Shown here: positions 27,292 to 31,922 of the stretch, piece by piece | How the letters are laid out: every line of letters starts with the position of its first letter | Position numbering within the stretch: position 1 is the stretch's first letter | Virus record (IMG/VR): IMGVR_UViG_3300044971_002070 | Coordinates: 1-31,922 of that record | Length of the DNA stretch: 31,922 nt | Source of the DNA: a virus | Direction: 5' to 3' (one strand) | Notes under the pieces: generated by a model | Told to the model about the DNA's origin: nothing | The model's input: the letters and a program-made list of their open reading frames with translations, nothing else | Databases searched by the model: none | Position numbers and translations under genes: made by a program

Positions 27292-28386
27292 ATGAGCGCA
27301 TCTATTTATAGCAATTCATCATTTACTGATACACCTTATGGACTCAAGTTGCAACAAACTATCTCTGCAACAGGAACAACATCAGTAACAATCCCTGCTG
27401 GAATCAATAGAGTCTATGCAATCGTTATTGGTGGTGGTGGTAGCGGTTCATCATCAAGAGCGCAATCAACGGCAACGGTAACGGCTGCGACAGGTAACGG
27501 AACAACAATTACTTACACCGCAAACAATTCATTTCTAGCAGGTGAATTTGTAAACGTTTCAGGGCTTGGCGTTGCATCAGGTTCGGTTCTTAACGTAACT
27601 GGAGCCCCCATTGCCTCTGCAAACGCAACTCAATTTACAATCACCAATGGTACGGTAGGAGTTTCATCTGGAACTGGAACCGCAACAAATGGTGGTTCTA
27701 AAGCAGGTGGTGGTGCTGGTGGCTACTCTGCAGGTTGGACTTGGGCAACAAATACCGTAACCGTTGGAACTGGTGGTGCAGGAGTTTCTGGTTTTACTGC
27801 AGGTAATCGCGGCGGTAATTCTATTTACGGAATGGTTATGGCAGGCGGTGGTAGAGGCGGTTTTACTAACGGGCAATCTGGAGCATCAGTGGGGGCAACA
27901 GGACTTAACTCAAATAGCAGTACCTCAACGGTTTCTTATACGGGAGCACCTGCAGCAGGAGCAGGTGTGATTGGTTACGCAAGTGGTGCAGCAAACGCAC
28001 AAAATAGTGGACCTGCTGGCGTTTCAACAGGTGGTGGCAACGGCGGTGGTGGTGGTACATCTTCATCAACTACTGGAAATACTGGAACTTGCGGTAGTGG
28101 TGGTCGTGGTCTTATCTGTGGCGGTGGTGGTAGTTCAACAACTACAGGACTTGCAACTGGCGGTAATGGTGGCACAGGAGATTTCTATGCAGGCGGCACA
28201 GGTACATCTGGCACGGGAACAGGTTTTGGCGCAGGCGGTGGCGGTGCAGGTCTTGCTGGCGCAGGTGCTAACGCTTCTGGAAACAATGGCGGTAATGGTG
28301 GTGCTGGTGGCGGTGGTGGTGGTAGTTCTTCCCACGATGGCACATCAGGTTCAGGCGGTAACGGAATTGTTTATCTTTACTACTAA
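27292..28386 (+). CDS. Glycine-rich tail adhesin, copy 3, with an inserted beta domain, 364 aa
   Basis: Starts like its paralogues (LKLQQTISATGTTSVTIPAG) and ends GNGIVYLYY, but residues about 58-132 are a non-glycine, Thr/Val/Asn-rich insertion (TVTAATGNGTTITYTANNSF, GEFVNVSGLGVASGSVL, TQFTITNGTVG). Insertions of this type occur in phage tail-fibre proteins as separate beta modules, so copy 3 looks like a domain-shuffled adhesin. Its Gly-rich part is longer than in copies 1 and 2. Confidence 0.7.
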   Translation: MSASIYSNSSFTDTPYGLKLQQTISATGTTSVTIPAGINRVYAIVIGGGGSGSSSRAQSTATVTAATGNGTTITYTANNSFLAGEFVNVSGLGVASGSVLNVTGAPIASANATQFTITNGTVGVSSGTGTATNGGSKAGGGAGGYSAGWTWATNTVTVGTGGAGVSGFTAGNRGGNSIYGMVMAGGGRGGFTNGQSGASVGATGLNSNSSTSTVSYTGAPAAGAGVIGYASGAANAQNSGPAGVSTGGGNGGGGGTSSSTTGNTGTCGSGGRGLICGGGGSSTTTGLATGGNGGTGDFYAGGTGTSGTGTGFGAGGGGAGLAGAGANASGNNGGNGGAGGGGGGSSSHDGTSGSGGNGIVYLYY

Positions 28387-28395
28387 GGAGTAATT

Positions 28396-28668
28396 ATGGC
28401 TATTAGATACGAATACAACTCACTCTGCTGCGGTCATCACTATATGGAGACACGCAATGCAGATGATGCTCAAGTTGTGACTAAGTGCAATGTCTGCGGT
28501 CAGGGTGAGTATGAGCTGACGACACAGACAGAGATTGAAACTATTGCCGAGCCTGTTTATGTGGCTTCAGATGATCAAGTTGTTTCAGCAAGAGATAGGT
28601 TTATTTCGGCGGGATTTACTCAAGAAGAAATTGATCTACTTATTCAAGAATCACAAACAGAACAATAA
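28396..28668 (+). CDS. Zinc-ribbon protein after the adhesins, 90 aa
   Basis: MAIRYEYNSLCCGHHYMETR and CNVCGQGEYEL give CC..H and CxxC ligands (FmdB-like layout). A Glu/Thr-rich linker and a helical C-terminus RDRFISAGFTQEEIDLLIQE follow. Sits last in the adhesin operon with AAGGAG upstream, so it may assist or attach to the tail fibres (inference). Confidence 0.55.
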   Translation: MAIRYEYNSLCCGHHYMETRNADDAQVVTKCNVCGQGEYELTTQTEIETIAEPVYVASDDQVVSARDRFISAGFTQEEIDLLIQESQTEQ

Positions 28669-28755
28669 TTGCTTTATATTAGGCGGTTTTAAGTTCGGCG
28701 CGATATAGAAGTAACAAACCATCCCCTGCCCTACACGGGCACTATTGGTTAATAT
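28669..28755. other. Short convergent intergenic gap
   Basis: A gap of 87 nt between two convergent genes. GCCC...GGGC around 28724-28736 could form a weak hairpin, without a T-run. Nothing else is seen. Confidence 0.4.
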
Positions 28756-29454
28756 TTAAATGCTTGCGCCTTTGTCTATATTACATCTTCCATGTGCTGG
28801 CCTAACATTTTCTAAAGTATCTGGACCACCCTTAGATATAGGAATCAAGTGATCAATATGGAGTCCCTTTTCCCATCCTGTTTTTCCAACTTGGCGGGGT
28901 AGGGATAAATCAATCTCTAATCCACAGATATGACAGTTAACCCCATAAGTAGATATAACATTTTTTTCTGTATATGGGGAGGTAGGAGAGCCTTTTATAA
29001 TAGCCCTACGCTTTCTACCTGCTCTTAGCTTAGCTTCACGATGTATATCTGGGTTGTTCTTTGCCCATTCTCTTACTCTTTGGCGATTACGCTCAGCATT
29101 CTTTTTGTGATATTCTCTGCTCTTTTGCCTGTATGTTTCCCTATTGTTTTGATACTCAATGGCTTTTCTTTTCTTGATCTCTTCACGATATTTCTCAGCA
29201 TAAATACGACTGCGTTCTTTAATAATGTCTTTGTTCTTTTGGCGATATGCTTTTTTCTTTTTCTTAATATCAGCATCATTGACCATACGCCATTTCTTTG
29301 AGTATTCACGCATATAGTCAGCATTGGCTTTTCTACGTTCAGCCAGGCAAGGCTTACATCTAGCATTAAGCTTACCTTTAGACTTACTCTCCCAGCAAAA
29401 GAATTCACTTGTAGCAGGAAAGATTTGCTTACATTGAGTGCATGCTTTAGTCAT
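28756..29454 (-). CDS. HNH endonuclease with an N-terminal zinc module, 232 aa
   Basis: The N-terminus has CTQCKQIFPAT and RCKPCLAERR (two CxxC), the middle is a long basic helix/coiled coil (KKKAYRQKNKDIIKERSRIY and similar repeats), and the C-terminus carries the HNH site: CHICGLEIDL, LHIDHLIPISKGGPDTLENV, AHGRCNIDKGA. Such enzymes are homing-type or phage-packaging nucleases. ATG 29454, exactly 6 nt from the -10, is preferred to TTG 29457. Confidence 0.88.
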   Translation of the reverse strand: MTKACTQCKQIFPATSEFFCWESKSKGKLNARCKPCLAERRKANADYMREYSKKWRMVNDADIKKKKKAYRQKNKDIIKERSRIYAEKYREEIKKRKAIEYQNNRETYRQKSREYHKKNAERNRQRVREWAKNNPDIHREAKLRAGRKRRAIIKGSPTSPYTEKNVISTYGVNCHICGLEIDLSLPRQVGKTGWEKGLHIDHLIPISKGGPDTLENVRPAHGRCNIDKGASI

Positions 29455-29460
29455 CAAACC

Positions 29461-29489
29461 ATTATCTCAAATTTTGCGGGGGAAGTCAA
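29461..29489 (-). promoter_or_regulatory. Promoter TTGACT-17-GATAAT, leaderless, for the HNH gene
   Basis: -35 at 29489-29484, -10 at 29466-29461, 6 nt to ATG 29454. The spacer contains CCCCCGCAAAATT, shared with other sites in the window. Confidence 0.65.
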
Positions 29490-29513
29490 GAAAGGATCGT
29501 AATCCCTATTATA

Positions 29514-29654
29514 CTAAGGCATACATAGGCTACATGCACAGTTTACTTCATGATAGTATGCTGGATTACATCTAGGACATTTGGATGTAGGTTTTTCTAC
29601 ATAGGCTGGAAGCTCAAACATACCACCACAGTTAAAGCATAGGACATTTAGCAT
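29514..29654 (-). CDS. Cys-rich zinc-ribbon microprotein, 46 aa
   Basis: MLNVLCFNCGGMFELPAYVE, then KCPRCNPAYY and NCACSLCMP: seven cysteines in CxxC and CxxC/CxCxxC pairs, able to hold two zinc ions or a cluster. It starts 6 nt after TGC-TATACT (29666-29661). Function unknown. Confidence 0.65.
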   Translation of the reverse strand: MLNVLCFNCGGMFELPAYVEKPTSKCPRCNPAYYHEVNCACSLCMP

Positions 29655-29660
29655 AGTTAT

Positions 29661-29666
29661 AGTATA
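29661..29666 (-). promoter_or_regulatory. Extended -10 TGC-TATACT, leaderless
   Basis: Six nt before ATG 29654; divergent from the box at 29696-29701. Confidence 0.6.
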
Positions 29667-29695
29667 GCAGGCTAGTCCCTGGTTTAACATCATGA

Positions 29696-29701
29696 TATAC
29701 T
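29696..29701 (+). promoter_or_regulatory. Extended -10 TGA-TATACT, leaderless
   Basis: Six nt before ATG 29708. Confidence 0.6.
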
Positions 29702-29707
29702 CAAATT

Positions 29708-29953
29708 ATGAAGCCAGAAGAATGTACAGGAAGCCTTCAAGTAGGACATAAGAAAAATGAATATGAGCTGGTAGGTTTATCTCCATGTGGGGAGTATGTT
29801 GCTCATTGGGTTGGCAGATCCTGTAAAGATGTTAAAGATCTCCAGAATGATAACGTGTTAAATGATGTACATGTATGTAAATGTGCATCAGAGAAATGCC
29901 CTTGTGGTTCCTTTATATCCCATAAGCTTTCTGATCCTTGTCCTATTGTATAA
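29708..29953 (+). CDS. Cys-rich hypothetical protein, 81 aa
   Basis: A beta-rich middle (YELVGLSPCGEYVAHWVG) and a C-terminal cluster HVCKCASEKCPCGSFISH then PCPIV: eight cysteines in all, likely a zinc or iron-sulfur site. No family recognised. It is the last gene before the repeat-rich non-coding region. Confidence 0.6.
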   Translation: MKPEECTGSLQVGHKKNEYELVGLSPCGEYVAHWVGRSCKDVKDLQNDNVLNDVHVCKCASEKCPCGSFISHKLSDPCPIV

Positions 29954-30456
29954 GTATCTGGCGTTTGGTTTTAGGGCCTGTATATAGGGTTTAAAGGCTT
30001 ATTTGATACTATATGTAGTGGTTTGATAGGAAAATAAATCTTACTGATATTTTTTAGATTTACCTTTCGTGGAGGAAAGTGGAGAGAAGTGGAGTATTGG
30101 GCCCTTAGACAGATGGCGTCGTAATGTCCAAACCTTAAAAACCTCCTATCACAAACCTTTCCTTTTGTCAAACCTCACCTTTTGGCCTGCATTATATACC
30201 CAAACCTTGCTTTTGTCAAACCTTTATAGCTTAAAAACCCCTATAAAAACCTAGACAAAATGCTCCAATTTGTCCAGAAAATATATAGAAAGGTTTGTAA
30301 AATATCTAAAAACCAGGAGAAAAGGTTTGATATCGTAATGTTTTATATAGGGAGGTTTGGAGTAGGGGTTTGTCTATATCCCCCGCAAAATTCGGGGACG
30401 CTAAAGCGTTGATCGTAATGTCTGACAGGATTATTTAACACGTTATGTCGGGGGAA
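29954..30456. repeat. Non-coding region with AGGTTTGA and TCGTAATG repeats (left part)
   Basis: No supported gene in about 500 nt. It is packed with GGTTTG/CAAACC elements in both orientations, including a 13-nt direct repeat TTTTGTCAAACCT at 30163-30175 and 30211-30223, and TCGTAATG at 30119, 30333 and 30413. CCCCG/CGGGG (30381-30397) and ACGCTAAAGCGT (30398-30409) are adjacent small palindromes. A consensus reverse promoter lies at 30219-30191. Candidate roles are replication origin, phage regulator binding region or RNA gene; none is proven. Confidence 0.6.
30191..30219 (-). promoter_or_regulatory. Perfect-consensus promoter inside the repeat region, reverse strand
   Basis: TTGACA (30219-30214), 17-nt spacer, TATAAT (30196-30191). 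It fires toward 29954 where no reverse gene begins until 29654, so its product may be a non-coding RNA or antisense RNA. Confidence 0.65.
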
Positions 30457-30627
30457 TTAAAGAAGATAAAGAAAAGTACCTATAGCAGCTAAGGTAATAA
30501 CAAACCCTGATATAACTAAATAGAAGAAACCTTTATCTGGTATATCATAAGGTTTGTCAGCATGTCTACTAACTCCATCATTAATGAAGTAAGGTCCTCC
30601 ATGCTTTGAAAAATAGTTTCTTCCCAT
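30457..30627 (-). CDS. Membrane microprotein, 56 aa
   Basis: A polar N-terminal half (MGRNYFSKHGGPYFINDGVS, then HADKPYDIPDKG) and one C-terminal membrane helix FFYLVISGFVITLAAIGTFL. It sits alone within the repeat-rich region. The ATG is 6 nt after TGT-TATAAT (30639-30634), which supports it as a gene. Function unknown. Confidence 0.6.
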   Translation of the reverse strand: MGRNYFSKHGGPYFINDGVSRHADKPYDIPDKGFFYLVISGFVITLAAIGTFLYLL

Positions 30628-30633
30628 ATAAAT

Positions 30634-30639
30634 ATTATA
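30634..30639 (-). promoter_or_regulatory. Extended -10 TGT-TATAAT, leaderless
   Basis: Six nt before ATG 30627, divergent from the forward promoter at 30655. Confidence 0.6.
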
Positions 30640-30654
30640 ACATGGTTTTAAGGT

Positions 30655-30683
30655 TTGACAGATAAGGTTTGATATGCTAGAAT
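30655..30683 (+). promoter_or_regulatory. Promoter TTGACA-17-TAGAAT firing into the repeat array
   Basis: TTGACA 30655-30660, TGC-TAGAAT with -10 at 30678-30683. The transcript would start near 30690 and run through three TCGTAATG units to the hairpin and T-run ending at 30834. No open frame follows, so a small RNA of about 145 nt is possible. Confidence 0.6.
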
Positions 30684-30801
30684 ATGAGGTTTTTTTTGAG
30701 CTCTCGTAATGTCTAGAATAGGAGAAAAAATTTGGTGTCTCGTAATGTCTGAAAATGGGAAAAATTTGGACATATCGTAATAAGGTTTGATAGAATGGTT
30801 T

Positions 30802-30834
30802 GGGGCCCGAGCCCCCGCAGGGGCAGAGCTTTTT
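30802..30834 (+). terminator. GC-rich alternative hairpins followed by a T-run
   Basis: GGGGC (30802-30806), GCCCC (30811-30815) and GGGGC (30820-30824) can form either of two mutually exclusive 5-bp hairpins; the second is followed by AGAGC and TTTTT (30830-30834). The layout could be a terminator with an alternative fold. The reverse gene at 30833 ends here too. Confidence 0.5.
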
Positions 30835-31087
30835 AGATTTTTACAATATCACTTAAGGATGTAAACCCAACATCCTCAACATCTAAAAGCTCTAATAGAT
30901 CAGCGAATGTTACATCTATAATTTCTATTGCAAGAGGAGTTGCTTCTACTATACCGTTGGAAATAAAATATGCCATAGGCAAACCCAAATCGTTTATCTC
31001 AATGAAATCCTCAAGCCATTCATTCTCAGAATGGTTGATCCAGATATCATTTAAGATATCACATTTGCTAGCGAGTTCTGTAGTCAT
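30833..31087 (-). CDS. Acidic phage protein, paralogue of the gene at 11057, 84 aa
   Basis: CDILNDIWINHSENEWLEDF, then IEINDLGLPMAYFISNGIVE aligns with the 11057 gene along its length (CxIL, DFIExND(I/L)GLPxAxF, VExTxLA). Soluble and acidic. It overlaps the upstream reverse gene by 20 nt, so it is expressed with it. Function unknown. Confidence 0.65.
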   Translation of the reverse strand: MTTELASKCDILNDIWINHSENEWLEDFIEINDLGLPMAYFISNGIVEATPLAIEIIDVTFADLLELLDVEDVGFTSLSDIVKI

Positions 31088-31271
31088 GATATTGATCTTC
31101 CTTCTCTGCTTCTGCTGAATCTGCGAGTGTGATTAAGCGATTGTAAATTACATTAGGTGATAGGCGTACCAAATAAATACCAACCATGTCAAGGTCAAGG
31201 CGCAGGTCTGCAAGTATATTGGTTAATTGGATTGCTACCTTTTCTTCCTTCGTGACTAGTTTTTTTCTCAT
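31068..31271 (-). CDS. Hypothetical helical protein, 67 aa
   Basis: MRKKLVTKEEKVAIQLTNIL, ADLRLDLDMVGIYLVRLSPN and VIYNRLITLADSAEAEKE. I recall similar small proteins (DLD.VG.YL.R..P...YNRL...AE.AE.EKE) as very common in actinobacteriophages, without a role. Preceded by AAGGAGAACC and a TGA-TACAAT promoter (31293-31288). Confidence 0.65.
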   Translation of the reverse strand: MRKKLVTKEEKVAIQLTNILADLRLDLDMVGIYLVRLSPNVIYNRLITLADSAEAEKEDQYHDYRTR

Positions 31272-31287
31272 GGTTCTCCTTATCTAC

Positions 31288-31293
31288 ATTGTA
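31288..31293 (-). promoter_or_regulatory. Extended -10 TGA-TACAAT
   Basis: TTTGATACAATG is repeated at 31917-31912 before the other reverse gene pair, so it is probably a promoter type of this phage. The leader here holds AAGGAG. Confidence 0.5.
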
Positions 31294-31295
31294 TC

Positions 31296-31340
31296 AAAAA
31301 GAGGAGAGGGGCGCAACCCACCACAAATTGCGCCGCCTCT
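31296..31340 (-). terminator. Likely terminator of the reverse gene pair
   Basis: GGCGCAA/TTGCGCC (31310-31316 with 31328-31334) extended by AGAGG/CCTCT with one bulged G, an 11-nt loop, and on the reverse strand a TTTTT just past the stem (31300-31296). Confidence 0.6.
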
Positions 31341-31354
31341 AGTGTAGGGTGTAT

Positions 31355-31741
31355 TTATACCCCTACGTGCTCAGTCAAATTTACTGGATGATAGGCTTCA
31401 ATGAACAATTGCCAGTCAAGAACATTGCCCACATTATCAATGATAGTTTCTTTAGCGATGTCAATCACTACAGTAGTGTCTCCTAGGTCCTCATTGATAT
31501 TATTAATAGCATAGATACCAAAACCTGTATCACTGAATACAGAGTCTTGAATAAGATAACTAATCATCATACGGGTAAAGTAACTAGCGTCACTCCACCT
31601 AGGCTTTGCATGTAGCAGCGCCATTGCTATGTCCCGTTGCCATTCTGTCTCACCCCAGTGGCTATACAAGACCACATGGGAATAGGGCTCACCTACTGCA
31701 GCCTCTACATCTTTAAATATATAGTTAATCCGTGCTCCCAT
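31355..31741 (-). CDS. Conserved actinobacteriophage protein, 128 aa
   Basis: MGARINYIFKDVEAAVGEPY, HVVLYSHWGETEWQRDIAMAL, DASYFTRMMISYLIQDSVF and TGFGIYAIN. The YSHWGETEW and YxTRMxISYLI motifs match a family I have seen in many actinobacteriophages, with unknown role. Its ATG overlaps the stop of the upstream gene (TAATG). Confidence 0.7.
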   Translation of the reverse strand: MGARINYIFKDVEAAVGEPYSHVVLYSHWGETEWQRDIAMALLHAKPRWSDASYFTRMMISYLIQDSVFSDTGFGIYAINNINEDLGDTTVVIDIAKETIIDNVGNVLDWQLFIEAYHPVNLTEHVGV

Positions 31742-31884
31742 TAGGCTTGCTCCTCTTCTTCATCGTTTGAAGTCCAGTTGCCGTCTTCATCTTGATACTC
31801 ATAGTCAGCAACCCAGTTTGGGTCAGACTCTATCTCAAAAACAAGAGGCTCTCCGTCTTTAGTTGTAACTTTTATAGTTGCCAT
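31741..31884 (-). CDS. Small acidic protein, 47 aa
   Basis: MATIKVTTKDGEPLVFEIES, then DPNWVADYEYQDEDGNWTSN and DEEEEQA: two or three beta strands and a very acidic tail. AAGGAGAAAAC is before the ATG. A complete gene, translationally coupled to 31355-31741. Function unknown. Confidence 0.6.
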   Translation of the reverse strand: MATIKVTTKDGEPLVFEIESDPNWVADYEYQDEDGNWTSNDEEEEQA

Positions 31885-31911
31885 GTTTTCTCCTTTGTAG
31901 TGGTTTCTTTC

Positions 31912-31917
31912 ATTGTA
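31912..31917 (-). promoter_or_regulatory. Extended -10 TGA-TACAAT at the window edge
   Basis: Same TTTGATACAATG word as at 31293-31288. It would give a 20-30 nt leader with AAGGAG before ATG 31884. Any -35 lies outside the window. Confidence 0.45.
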
Positions 31918-31922
31918 TCAAA

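Larger units (their letters stand above)
30628..30832. repeat. Iteron-like TCGTAATG/AGGTTTGA repeats (right part)
   Basis: TCGTAATG-type units at 30704, 30740 and 30775 are spaced 36 and 35 nt apart, each preceded or followed by similar GGRRAAAA-TTTGG sequence, so this is a degenerate tandem repeat. AAGGTTTGAYA-GAT occurs twice back to back (30650 and 30664). No gene is seen apart from the promoter and terminator listed separately. Confidence 0.65.

Noticed and set aside
25855-28335. Reverse-strand Pro- and Thr/Cys-rich frames opposite the adhesins
   Set aside because: They are antisense shadows of Gly repeats, with no promoter or ribosome site.
27971-28393. Forward Val/Gln-rich frame inside adhesin copy 3
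   Set aside because: Frame-shifted reading of Gly codons; low-complexity artefact.
29041-29301. Hydrophobic forward frame inside the HNH gene
   Set aside because: Antisense of Lys/Arg-rich coiled coil reads as Leu/Phe; no promoter.
29971-30171. 66-aa reverse frame in the repeat region
   Set aside because: Its TTG start lies in a repeat, its composition is non-coding and no ribosome site is near.
29954-30832. CRISPR array
   Set aside because: Repeats are 8-13 nt, degenerate and unevenly spaced, and no cas gene is near.
1-31922. Integrated prophage with att sites
   Set aside because: No integrase, no duplicated tRNA end and no host genes are seen; the window looks like continuous phage DNA.

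Overview
The window looks like an accessory-rich stretch of a low-GC tailed bacteriophage (Caudoviricetes) that infects an actinobacterium. The phage calls rest on an endolysin with CHAP and peptidoglycan-binding domains, a holin-like protein, glycine-rich adhesins, four tRNAs and dozens of tiny, overlapping genes. The host call rests on a WhiB-type iron-sulfur regulator and on many promoters whose -10 box sits 6-7 nt before a start codon, which predicts leaderless mRNAs of the kind common in Actinobacteria. The AT-rich sequence suits a freshwater actinobacterial host, but that is inference. No terminase, portal, major capsid, polymerase or integrase gene is visible.

Layout. 1-3354 (+): the end of a Gly/Ala-rich protein, small membrane proteins, a lipoprotein, a proteasome/HslV-like Ntn hydrolase, a 2OG-Fe(II) oxygenase and a secreted subtilase. 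3362-3512: tRNA-Asn and tRNA-Gly. 3554-8534 (+): a TauD-like oxygenase, Hsp20, a candidate structured RNA, an HNH protein, the endolysin, a DUF2061-like membrane protein, another 2OG oxygenase, an FmdB-like zinc ribbon, a staphylococcal-type nuclease and thioredoxin. 8571-14117 (+): probable head-related proteins, small unknowns, WhiB, a tandem pair of luciferase-like monooxygenases, an XapX protein and a holin-like protein, closed by a strong terminator. 14136-20655: one forward and seven reverse-strand sugar genes (glycosyltransferases, an epimerase, methyltransferases), headed by tRNA-Arg and tRNA-Met. 20664-24646 is mostly reverse: small membrane and zinc-ribbon proteins, a forward sulfotransferase facing a GT32 glycosyltransferase, and two probable structural proteins. 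24739-28668 (+): small virion-type proteins and three tandem glycine-rich adhesin paralogues. 28756-31922: an HNH endonuclease, microproteins, a repeat-rich non-coding region, and a reverse-strand block of small phage genes.

How it may fit together. Endolysin and holin would serve lysis. The glycosyltransferase, methyltransferase, epimerase and sulfotransferase genes could build a modified glycan on the virion or the host surface. The Ntn hydrolase, Hsp20, subtilase and thioredoxin suggest control of protein quality or processing. The most notable items are the Ntn hydrolase with an intact Thr1/Asp17/Lys33 triad, the pair of luciferase-like enzymes, the uniform leaderless-promoter geometry, a GC-stemmed three-way-junction RNA candidate, and the non-coding region built of TCGTAATG and AGGTTTGA repeats with promoters firing into it. 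All functions are read from motifs by eye; no database search was run.
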